NCBI GenBank assembly: GCA_902783705.1
Contig: CACZSA010000359.1
Location: 1-5,580 of the forward strand
Length of the DNA: 5,580 nt
Source: an uncultured Ruminococcus sp.
Lineage (GTDB): Bacteria > Bacillota > Clostridia > Oscillospirales > CAG-272
Reading direction: 5' to 3'
Part shown: one piece after another, positions 1 through 5,564 of the stretch
Numbering within the stretch: position 1 is the stretch's first letter
Layout of the letters: every line of letters begins with the position of its first letter
Translations under genes and position numbers: made by a program
Notes under the pieces: generated by a model
Told to the model about the DNA's origin: nothing
What the model saw: only the letters and a program-made list of their open reading frames with translations
The model's database searches: none

Positions 1-51
1 CTCGGCACGGCCCTGCATCTCATCTGCATGAAGACCCCCGAAAAAATCTGA
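1..51 (+). CDS. C-terminal end of an unidentified upstream gene (partial)
   Basis: Frame 1 is open from the window edge and ends at a TGA at 49-51, giving 16 residues (LGTALHLICMKTPEKI). Thirteen of the 16 codons end in G or C, as in the genes around it, while the other two plus frames end earlier or run into AT-rich sequence. This supports a real coding tail. The product cannot be named from so little. It lies 24 nt before yebC on the same strand with no terminator between them, so the two may be cotranscribed. Confidence 0.55.
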   Translation, partial: LGTALHLICMKTPEKI

Positions 52-75
52 ATATTATATAAAAACGAGGTTATT

Positions 76-813
76 ATGTCCGGACACAGCAAATGGAACA
101 ACATCAAGAACAAGAAGGAGAAGACCGACGCCCAGAAGGGAAAGGTCTTCACCAAGATCGGCAAGGAGATCGCGATCTGCGTCCGTGAGGGCGGCGGCGA
201 TCCGAACACCAACGGCAAGCTCCGCGAGCTGATCGCGAAGGCCAAGGCCAACAACGTCCCGAACGACAACATCGACCGCGCGATCAAGAAAGCGATGGGC
301 GCCGAAGCCGTTCAATACGAAGAGATCACCTACGAGGGCTACGGCCCGTCCGGCGTCGCCGTGATCGTCGAGACCGCGACCGACTCCCGCAACCGCACCG
401 CCTCCGAAGTCCGTCACTACTTCGACAAGTACGGAGGAAACCTCGGCGCGACCGGATGCGTCTCCTACATGTTCGACGACAAGGGCGTGATCGTTCTTCT
501 CAAAGAGGACAACGAGGACGCCGATGAGGACGCGCTGATGGAAGCGGCTCTCGAAGCGGGCGCGGAGGATTTCGCCGCTACCGATGAGACCTTCGAGATC
601 ACCACCGAGGTCGACGACCTGTACGCCGTCCGCGACGAGCTCGAAAAGCTGGGCTACAAGATCGAATCCGCTGAAGAGGACAAGATCCCGCAGACCTACG
701 TCACCCTCACCGACGAGGACGACATCAAGAACATGAACAAGCTCATCGAAATGCTCGAAGACTTCGACGACGTTCAGGAGATCTACCACAACTGGGAAAA
801 CGCCGACGAATAA
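76..813 (+). CDS. yebC: YebC/PmpR/TACO1-family translation/transcription factor
   Basis: This is a full-length 245-residue YebC-family protein; the family is usually about 240-250 residues. The N-terminus carries the hallmark GHSKW at residues 3-7, followed by a basic helical domain (to about 75) with GGGDP at 39-43. Two alpha/beta domains follow, including YEGYGPSG (86-93), TDSRNRT (102-108) and GGNLG (120-124), and the C-terminal half is strongly acidic. The family was first described as transcriptional regulators (PmpR). More recent work on bacterial YebC and mitochondrial TACO1 points to a ribosome-associated role that relieves stalling at proline-rich stretches. It is cytosolic. The ATG at 76 follows GAGG (67-70) by 5 nt, and the GHSKW motif immediately after fixes the start. 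The AT-rich spacer 52-66 shows no convincing promoter, so expression from the upstream gene is likely. A strong terminator follows at 831-867. Family assignment is very secure; the exact molecular role here is not. Confidence 0.97.
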   Translation: MSGHSKWNNIKNKKEKTDAQKGKVFTKIGKEIAICVREGGGDPNTNGKLRELIAKAKANNVPNDNIDRAIKKAMGAEAVQYEEITYEGYGPSGVAVIVETATDSRNRTASEVRHYFDKYGGNLGATGCVSYMFDDKGVIVLLKEDNEDADEDALMEAALEAGAEDFAATDETFEITTEVDDLYAVRDELEKLGYKIESAEEDKIPQTYVTLTDEDDIKNMNKLIEMLEDFDDVQEIYHNWENADE

Positions 814-826
814 TCGGTCCGACCGA
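814..826. repeat. Perfect 6+1+6 palindrome just after the yebC stop
   Basis: TCGGTCCGACCGA starts on the base after the yebC stop codon. Its arms TCGGTC and GACCGA are exact reverse complements around a single central C. As RNA it could form only a 5-bp stem with a 3-nt loop. As DNA it has the shape of a small operator. It lies between yebC and the terminator, upstream of the MATE gene. A chance origin is possible in GC-rich sequence. Confidence 0.35.
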
Positions 827-830
827 CAGC

Positions 831-867
831 GGGGAGGGACTTCCACGGGGAAGTTTCTCCCCTTTTT
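831..867 (+). terminator. Strong intrinsic terminator of yebC
   Basis: Bases 831-844 pair with 849-862 in a continuous 14-bp stem around the tetraloop ACGG (845-848). The only non-Watson-Crick pairs are two G-U wobbles (837/856 and 838/855). TTTTT follows directly at 863-867. This is close to a textbook Rho-independent terminator on the plus strand. On the opposite strand the G-U pairs become mismatches and no T-run follows, so it acts in one direction only. Confidence 0.92.
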
Positions 868-884
868 CACGATTTCTTTGCTTT

Positions 885-2225
885 ATGGAACAAAAACTCA
901 CGGAGGGCAGCGTCTTCCGGGCACTTGTGCGCTTCTCCCTGCCGTATCTCCTTTCATATTTTCTCCAGACGCTCTACGGCATGGCGGATCTCTACATCAT
1001 CGGGCTCTTCTGCGGGACCGAATCCTCGACCGCGGTTTCCGTCGGCAGTCAGGTCATGCACGTGCTGACGGTGATCCTTGTCGGCCTCGCGATGGGCACG
1101 ACGGTGCTTGTCGGACGTTCGGTCGGCGCGGGAAGGGAGCGTGATATCGCCGCAGCGATCGGAAACACCGTGACATTCTTCAGTGTGCTTTCTATCCTTC
1201 TGACAGCCGCCCTCCTCTTCTGCGTCTCCCCGGTCGTCTCCCTCCTCTCCACACCCCCGGAAGCCGTCCCAGGTGCGATCCGCTACCTCTCCGTCTGCTT
1301 CTGCGGGATCCCGTTCATCACGGCGTACAACGTCATCAGCGCGGTCTGCCGGGGCATGGGCGACACGAAGACGCCGCTGCGGTATGTGGGTGTCGCGTGC
1401 GTCATGAACATCGCGCTCGACTTCCTCTTCATCGGCGCACTCCGGCTTGATACGGCGGGTGCGGCACTCGGAACGGTCCTCTCGCAGGCGGCAAGCGTCG
1501 TCTCGGCGCTCTGGTTCCTGCGCAGAAGCCGGATCCTGCCCCGGATCATGTCGTCGGACCTCCGACCGGATCGAGGTACGCTTGGCGCGATCCTCTCCGT
1601 CGGGATCCCCGTGTCGGTGCAGGACGGGCTGATCCAGGCGGCCTTCATCGCGATCACCGTCTTCGCGAACCGGCGCAGACTGAACGACGCGGCGGCGGTC
1701 GGCGTGGTCGAGAAGATCATCGGAATCCTCTTCCTCATCCCTTCGACCATGCTCTCGGCGACCTCGGCTCTCGGCGCGCAGAATTTCGGAGCCGGACGAC
1801 CGGACCGCGCGCGGCTCACGCTCCGCTATGCAATCTTCGTCGCGCTCGGGTGGGGATTTCTTGCGACCGTGGTGATGCAGATTGCCGCAGAGCCATTCGT
1901 TTCGCTCTTCCTGCGGGACGGCGGGGAAGCGGTGACCCTCGGCGGGCAGTACATGCGCGGGTATGTGATGGACTGCATGCTCGCGGGCGTGCACTTCTGC
2001 TTCAGCGGGTATTTCTGCGCGATGGGGAAGTCGCTCGTGCCGTTTGTACACAACCTGTTGTCCATGATGTGCGTCCGGATCCCCGTGGCTTATTGGGCTT
2101 CGGTGACGTTCGCAGAGACGCTTTTTCCGATGGGTCTGGCCTCAACCGCGGGCTCCGTGCTCTCCGTCGCGATCTGCGTCGGCGTGTATCTTGTCTGGAG
2201 TAGGCGCGAGCGAAAAAACACATAA
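885..2225 (+). CDS. MATE family multidrug/toxin efflux transporter
   Basis: This 446-residue polytopic membrane protein matches the MATE family in length (about 450) and in signature segments. These are the N-terminal KLTEGSVFRALVRFSLP (4-20) leading into LYGMADLYIIG (30-40), GRSVGAGRERD (77-87), CRGMGDTKTPL (155-165), NIALDFLFIG (175-184) and QNFGAGRPDRAR (299-310). About twelve hydrophobic segments can be counted, six in each half, with the two-lobed repeat typical of MATE. Known members export cationic drugs, dyes or metabolites across the cytoplasmic membrane using a Na+ or H+ gradient; substrate and coupling ion cannot be read here. The ATG at 885 is the first in-frame start and fits the family N-terminus, but no Shine-Dalgarno sequence precedes it (868-884 is pyrimidine-rich). 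It begins 17 nt after the yebC terminator, and no clear promoter is visible. A two-way terminator hairpin lies 5 nt after the stop. Confidence 0.95.
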   Translation: MEQKLTEGSVFRALVRFSLPYLLSYFLQTLYGMADLYIIGLFCGTESSTAVSVGSQVMHVLTVILVGLAMGTTVLVGRSVGAGRERDIAAAIGNTVTFFSVLSILLTAALLFCVSPVVSLLSTPPEAVPGAIRYLSVCFCGIPFITAYNVISAVCRGMGDTKTPLRYVGVACVMNIALDFLFIGALRLDTAGAALGTVLSQAASVVSALWFLRRSRILPRIMSSDLRPDRGTLGAILSVGIPVSVQDGLIQAAFIAITVFANRRRLNDAAAVGVVEKIIGILFLIPSTMLSATSALGAQNFGAGRPDRARLTLRYAIFVALGWGFLATVVMQIAAEPFVSLFLRDGGEAVTLGGQYMRGYVMDCMLAGVHFCFSGYFCAMGKSLVPFVHNLLSMMCVRIPVAYWASVTFAETLFPMGLASTAGSVLSVAICVGVYLVWSRRERKNT

Positions 2226-2230
2226 AATCG

Positions 2231-2261
2231 CCCCTCTGTACGTGCGATCCGTGCAGAGGGG
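2231..2261. terminator. Two-way terminator hairpin between convergent genes
   Basis: CCCCTCTG (2231-2238) pairs perfectly with CAGAGGGG (2254-2261). The stem continues inward through a T-G wobble (2239/2253) and ACG/CGT (2240-2242 with 2250-2252), making 12 bp around a 7-nt loop (2243-2249). It lies between the stop codons of the plus-strand MATE gene (2225) and the minus-strand Nudix gene (2276). The T-tracts are imperfect on both sides: ATTCCTTTG on the plus strand and CGATTTTATG on the minus strand. It probably ends both transcripts. Confidence 0.8.
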
Positions 2262-2275
2262 ATTCCTTTGTCATT

Positions 2276-2683
2276 TCAGTCCAGCGCGCCGGAGAGAAGC
2301 GTTTCGATGAGGATATGTCCGATGTTTCCATTCCCGGCGAAGCGGTTGAAATCGAAGTAGTTCTCGTCGATCGACAGCCATTCGAGCGGGTTCTCGTCGC
2401 CGCGCACCTCCACGGGGTGATGAAGCCGCCCGGCATAGACCTCGATTTCGAGATCCTCGAAATGATAGACAAGATCCATCACGCGTGTGAGGGTGACGTC
2501 GTCCCGGGTGATCCCACTTTCTTCATAGAGCTCCCGGTAGGCAGCGTCATCCTCGGATTCTCCCGCCTCGACGTGTCCGCCAACCATGTTGTATTTGCCA
2601 CGGAACGGATCGTGGAGACGTTTGCACATCAGAAGATGTTCTCGCGCCGGGTCTGCGATCAGGATAACGTTATAGCGCTTCAT
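2276..2683 (-). CDS. Nudix hydrolase (MutT-like)
   Basis: This small cytosolic hydrolase has a complete Nudix box, GX5EX7REUXEEXGU. Numbered from the ATG, it runs from G36 (GHVEAGE) to REL-Y-EESGI ending at I58, with the metal-binding glutamates EE intact. The family cleaves nucleoside diphosphates linked to another moiety; substrates include oxidised dNTPs, sugar nucleotides and capped RNA, and none can be assigned here. Length is 135 residues, usual for a single-domain Nudix protein. I prefer the ATG at 2683-2681, which lies 8 nt after GAGGA (2695-2691). A TTG one codon upstream (2686) would give MMKRYN and is only 5 nt from GAGG; it is a less likely start. The gene is convergent with the MATE gene and follows the rRNA methyltransferase on the same strand after 163 nt. 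An AT-rich stretch with -10-like boxes (about 2736-2749) lies upstream without a recognisable -35. Confidence 0.93.
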   Translation of the reverse strand: MKRYNVILIADPAREHLLMCKRLHDPFRGKYNMVGGHVEAGESEDDAAYRELYEESGITRDDVTLTRVMDLVYHFEDLEIEVYAGRLHHPVEVRGDENPLEWLSIDENYFDFNRFAGNGNIGHILIETLLSGALD

Positions 2684-2709
2684 CAAAATATCCTCGTAAA
2701 ATGGCTTTT

Positions 2710-2744
2710 GGTGAATGTCTTTTTGGCATTCGCCTTTTATATTT
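2710..2744 (+). terminator. Plus-strand intrinsic terminator antisense to the Nudix leader
   Basis: GGTGAATGTC (2710-2719) pairs with GGCATTCGCC (2725-2734) around a TTTTT loop. The 10-bp stem includes two G-U wobbles (2712/2732 and 2718/2726). TTTTATATTT follows at 2735-2744. On the minus strand the two wobbles become C-A mismatches, and the nearest T-run is several bases away after AAAAGCCA. The structure therefore works only for a plus-strand transcript, although both flanking genes are on the minus strand. Confidence 0.6.
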
Positions 2745-2846
2745 CTATATCGTGAGGTGTCGGGAAACCTCTTTCATTCGATCTCCGTCCGCATGAGAGC
2801 CGACGGTCAACCGGATTTTTGATTTTATTGAAATACAATCCCTCTA

Positions 2847-4103
2847 TCAGCGGCGCAAGCAGCATACCGTCTCGACATGCTTTGTCGCGGGGAACATGTT
2901 CACGGGCGTGACGCGGCGGATCGCATAGCCGTTCTGCGTCAGTTCGGCGAGATCACGGGCGAGTGTCTGCGGATTGCAGGAGACATAGATCACACGCTTC
3001 GGGTTCAGCGCGAGCAGCTCCCGGCGCATGGAGGCGGACAGCCCGGCGCGCGGCGGATCGACCGTTACAAGCTCGGCGGAGGAGGGGAATTTTTTCCGGA
3101 ACGAAGCCGCGTCTCCGCAGAAGAACCGGATATTCCCGATCCCATTCCGTGAAGCGTTTTTCTTCGCGTCCTCCACGGCGTCCGGGTTGATCTCGATGCC
3201 GTAGATTTTCGTGCGGGGGTAGGTCTTCGCGAGGGTCAGCCCGATCACGCCGGAGCCGCAGTAGAGATCGGCGGCGGTCCGGAAATCTGCCTTGCCCGCC
3301 TCTTCCTTCACGATTTCAAGAAGCCGCTCGAACGCAGGCGTGTTCACCTGCCGGAAGGCCTCGGAAGAATAATGCATGTCCAGTCCGCCGATCCGCTCGG
3401 AGAGTTCCGCGTTCTCGGCATGTCCCGGCGCGTTCACGAGCAAGTGCACGATCTCAGGGAACCGCTCCTTCAGCGCATTGCGCAGCGCGCCGGCATCCCT
3501 ATCCGTGAAAGCCCCGGCATAGAGCGTCACCGTCACCCCATCCGGCGCATATCGAACGGCAAGGGACTCCGGCGCGAGGGGACGAGTGATCTCCGGCGAG
3601 GCGTTCAGGAAGGTCACGATTTGCGAAAAGACCGCGGGGCAGAGCGGGCATCCGCCGAAGGGAAGGATCTCGCTTGTGAGCGGCCTGCTGTAACCGAAGG
3701 TCTGGGCGAGGGGATCAAAGCGCACGGTCATCTTGTTCCGGTAGCCGTACCGCTCACCCGTCGTGACTGTCTCTTCGACCCGCGTTTTTCCGAGTCCGGC
3801 TCTTCGGAGCGCGGCACGGACGGTGTTGGCCTTGATCCGGTTCTCCTCTCCGAAATCCATCCAACCGAGGGAGCATCCGCCGCAGGACGCCTCGTTCGGG
3901 CAGAGGGATTCGATCCGATGTTCGGATTTGCAAATGATGGATAGGCATTTGCCTATTGCATAATTTTTCTTGTGTTCCGTGATCTCAAACTCGGCCCGCT
4001 CACCGGGGAGGACGCCGGGGACAAAGATTACCATGCCGTCGATCCGCGCGATCCCCGCTCCGTTTTCGTTCATATCCGTAAAATCAGCCGTGTAGCGCTC
4101 CAT
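2847..4103 (-). CDS. rlmD: 23S rRNA (uracil-5-)-methyltransferase, RlmD/RumA family
   Basis: This 418-residue enzyme transfers a methyl group from S-adenosylmethionine to C5 of a uracil in RNA, most likely m5U in 23S rRNA. An N-terminal TRAM RNA-binding domain (about 1-58) is followed by the iron-sulfur ligands C68-x5-C74-x2-C77, with C152 (or C155) as the fourth. The C-terminal Rossmann domain has the SAM motif DLYCGSGVIGL (279-289), GIEINP (302-307), DPPRAG (349-354), the nucleophile C376 in SCNPQTLARD, and the catalytic base E411 in HVET. In place of the usual F(F/I)QVN it has FRQVN (250-254). Relatives methylate U1939 (RlmD), U747 and U1939 (RlmCD) or tRNA U54, and the target cannot be decided from sequence alone. 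The ATG at 4103 follows AGGTGA by about 4-5 nt. A perfect consensus promoter lies upstream, giving a 5' leader of roughly 20 nt. No clear minus-strand terminator follows the stop. Confidence 0.94.
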   Translation of the reverse strand: MERYTADFTDMNENGAGIARIDGMVIFVPGVLPGERAEFEITEHKKNYAIGKCLSIICKSEHRIESLCPNEASCGGCSLGWMDFGEENRIKANTVRAALRRAGLGKTRVEETVTTGERYGYRNKMTVRFDPLAQTFGYSRPLTSEILPFGGCPLCPAVFSQIVTFLNASPEITRPLAPESLAVRYAPDGVTVTLYAGAFTDRDAGALRNALKERFPEIVHLLVNAPGHAENAELSERIGGLDMHYSSEAFRQVNTPAFERLLEIVKEEAGKADFRTAADLYCGSGVIGLTLAKTYPRTKIYGIEINPDAVEDAKKNASRNGIGNIRFFCGDAASFRKKFPSSAELVTVDPPRAGLSASMRRELLALNPKRVIYVSCNPQTLARDLAELTQNGYAIRRVTPVNMFPATKHVETVCCLRR

Positions 4104-4132
4104 GCCGTCACCTGTTTTCGCCGTTTTCCCTT

Positions 4133-4161
4133 ATTATATCTCAAATCCCGCGTGTTGTCAA
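4133..4161 (-). promoter_or_regulatory. Perfect consensus sigma-A promoter for rlmD
   Basis: On the minus strand, TTGACA (4161-4156) is followed by a 17-bp spacer and TATAAT (4138-4133). Both hexamers match the housekeeping consensus at all six positions and the spacing is optimal. Transcription would start near 4126, about 22 nt before the ATG at 4103, leaving just enough leader for the AGGTGA ribosome site. Confidence 0.9.
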
Positions 4162-4166
4162 TCCGC

Positions 4167-4195
4167 GTGACGTTTTCCGCAGCGACGCATAGGAT
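4167..4195 (+). promoter_or_regulatory. Possible promoter of the DUF3343-desulfurase operon
   Basis: On the plus strand, GTGACG (4167-4172) and TAGGAT (4190-4195) are separated by 17 bp. Each matches the sigma-A consensus at four of six positions. Initiation would fall near 4202, about 26 nt before the DUF3343 start. Its -35 box lies back to back with that of the divergent rlmD promoter, with 5 bp between them. This is the best candidate in the 124-nt divergent gap but is weak on sequence alone. Confidence 0.35.
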
Positions 4196-4214
4196 GTTGG
4201 AGAAGACGATTCAC

Positions 4215-4222
4215 AAGGAGGT
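4215..4222 (+). promoter_or_regulatory. Near-perfect Shine-Dalgarno site of the DUF3343 gene
   Basis: AAGGAGGT is complementary to the 3' end of 16S rRNA over its whole length. The AAGGAGG core ends 6 nt before the ATG at 4228. It is the strongest ribosome site in the window. It fixes the start of a gene that would otherwise be easy to overlook because of its size, and suggests efficient translation of the small protein. Confidence 0.88.
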
Positions 4223-4227
4223 TCAAT

Positions 4228-4455
4228 ATGCCGGACTGCATTCTCACCATGAAATCGAGAACCCAGGCGGAGAGCGCACGTCGTATCGCCGGGGAAATGC
4301 GCATCGGAGCGGACGTGGTCTCCGTCGATCCCTCCGTCACGCGGTACGGGTGTGCCTTCGGACTCCGTATTCCGTGCGGCGCGGGGGAAAAGCTGAAATC
4401 GGCTCTCACACGGCGCGGTGTGACCTACGGTGAGCTCATCGGAGGCCGCGGATGA
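4228..4455 (+). CDS. DUF3343 (Se/S-carrier-like) small protein
   Basis: This 75-residue protein resembles the DUF3343 family, called putative Se/S carrier-like because its members sit beside selenium and sulfur genes. The features are an N-terminal strand ILTMKSRTQAESARRI (5-20), a middle VVSVDPSVTRYGCAFGLRI (30-48) whose Cys-Gly-rich turn matches the conserved CGxxLR region of the family, and an amphipathic C-terminal helix. The cysteines are C4, C42 and C50; C42 is the likely carrier position by comparison with relatives, which is inference. Function is not established; transfer of persulfide or selenide to or from a partner is the working idea. A near-perfect SD at 4215-4222 sets the start. 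Its TGA overlaps the ATG of the downstream desulfurase gene (ATGA, 4452-4455), so the two are probably translationally coupled and work together. Family assignment rests on motif resemblance and gene context. Confidence 0.8.
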   Translation: MPDCILTMKSRTQAESARRIAGEMRIGADVVSVDPSVTRYGCAFGLRIPCGAGEKLKSALTRRGVTYGELIGGRG

Positions 4456-5564
4456 TCTACCTCGACAATGCCGCGACGACGTGGCCCAAGCCTCCCGCCG
4501 TGATCGAAGCGGTCTCCGAAGCCATGCGCTCCTGCGGCGGCAATCCGGGCCGTGGATCTCACCCGATGGCGGACGCCGCCGCACAGCTTGTCTATACCTG
4601 CCGGTCAGAGGCTGCGGAGTTCTTCGGCGCGGATCCCTCCCGCACGGTCATCACCTCCGGCGCGACAGCCTCGCTGAACATTGCGATCCGCGGCCTCGTA
4701 CCGCACGGCGGTCACATTCTCTGCGACAATCTCTGCCACAACGCCGTACGCCGACCGGTCCTCTCGCTGGTCCGCGAAGGACGCGCCGCTGCCGGACAGT
4801 ACGACGCCTCGGGCAGCGATGACGAGATCCTCGCGTCGATCCGGGCCAATCTGCGCCCCGATACTGCGCTCATTATCGCGACGCATCAGTCCAACGTCTG
4901 CTCGAAGGTCCTCCCAATCCGGCGCGTCGGACGTCTCTGCCGCGAGCAGGGCATTCTCTTTGTCGTCGATGCGGCCCAGAGCGCGGGGCACTTCCCGATC
5001 GACATGGAGCGCGACGGGATCTCCGCTCTCGCCGTACCGGGCCACAAGGGGCTTTACGGGCCGCAGGGCATCGGGCTCCTTGTGATCGGGGAGGGTGTCG
5101 TCCCGCGTCCGCTGATCTTTGGAGGGGCAGGGATCCGCTCACTCGAGGCGGGAATGCCCGACGAGCTGCCCGAACGCCTCGAGGCCGGGACCCTCCCGCT
5201 GCCCGCCGCCGCCGGACTGCTTGCGGGGATGCGCTGGGTACGGGAGCGCGGCACGGAGACGATCCGGCGTCACGAATCCAGCCTTGCGCGGCTGTTTACG
5301 GGCGGCCTCAGCGGGAATTTCACGCTTCACGGTCCGGCAGACGGATCGGTCGTCGGATTCACGCACCGGCACCGCACCCCCGCGGAGATCGGTAACACGC
5401 TCGCGGAGGCGGGGATCTGCGTACGGACGGGATTCCACTGCGCGCCGGACGCATGCCGGACCCTCGGAGCGGGGGAGAACGGATGCGTGCGGCTCAGCTT
5501 CTCCGCGTTCAGCACGGAGGAGGATGTTGAACGAATTCTGAAAGTTCTTCGCCGTCTTCATTAA
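4452..5564 (+). CDS. Cysteine desulfurase family protein (class V aminotransferase fold)
   Basis: This 370-residue PLP enzyme belongs to the short-N-terminus cysteine desulfurase/selenocysteine lyase subfamily that begins at YLDNAATTWPKP (3-14). It would remove sulfur or selenium from cysteine or selenocysteine, leaving it as an enzyme-bound persulfide or selenide. Visible elements are TSGATASLN (68-76) in the phosphate-binding cup, H96 near the ring-stacking position, THQSNV (144-149), D173 and Q176 in VVDAAQSAGH, the Schiff-base lysine K199 in PGHKGLYGPQG, and the SufS-like active-site cysteine C330 in VRTGFHCAP. An additional C335 lies five residues on, and ten cysteines are present in all. 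The ATG at 4452 overlaps the DUF3343 stop and has its own GGAGG (4441-4445) 6 nt upstream. The gene ends with TAA 16 nt before the window edge; any terminator is outside. Fe-S, selenium or other sulfur-donor roles cannot be separated here. Confidence 0.93.
   Translation: MIYLDNAATTWPKPPAVIEAVSEAMRSCGGNPGRGSHPMADAAAQLVYTCRSEAAEFFGADPSRTVITSGATASLNIAIRGLVPHGGHILCDNLCHNAVRRPVLSLVREGRAAAGQYDASGSDDEILASIRANLRPDTALIIATHQSNVCSKVLPIRRVGRLCREQGILFVVDAAQSAGHFPIDMERDGISALAVPGHKGLYGPQGIGLLVIGEGVVPRPLIFGGAGIRSLEAGMPDELPERLEAGTLPLPAAAGLLAGMRWVRERGTETIRRHESSLARLFTGGLSGNFTLHGPADGSVVGFTHRHRTPAEIGNTLAEAGICVRTGFHCAPDACRTLGAGENGCVRLSFSAFSTEEDVERILKVLRRLH

Noticed and set aside
55..870. Long minus-strand open frame (271 codons) opposite yebC
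   Set aside because: It mirrors yebC almost exactly, is rich in Val/Leu/Asp repeats typical of reverse-complemented GC3-rich coding sequence, and has no family motif. The plus-strand YebC match is unambiguous.
954..2051. Long minus-strand open frame (365 codons) opposite the MATE gene
   Set aside because: Its composition is extremely rich in Arg, Glu, Asp and His with no recognisable domain, as expected for an antisense shadow of a hydrophobic GC-rich gene.
2684..2686. TTG as the Nudix start codon
   Set aside because: The ATG one codon downstream has better spacing (8 nt) from GAGGA and gives the usual MKRYNVILI-type N-terminus. The TTG is kept only as a minor alternative.
2315..2755. Plus-strand open frame over the Nudix gene, ending near the plus-strand terminator
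   Set aside because: I considered it as the gene served by the 2710-2744 terminator. Its stop lies beyond that hairpin, it has no SD, and most of it is the complement of the conserved Nudix box, so coding is not supported.
2754..2771. Small hairpin GAGGT...ACCTC near the rlmD 3' side
   Set aside because: It has only 5 bp, an 8-nt loop, and no T-run on the minus strand where an rlmD terminator would be needed. It is not strong enough to annotate.
2788..2810. Minus-strand TTGACC as a -35 box for the Nudix gene
   Set aside because: No -10-like hexamer lies 16-18 bp downstream; the position holds CGGAGA. It is more than 100 nt from the start codon and is unsupported as a promoter.
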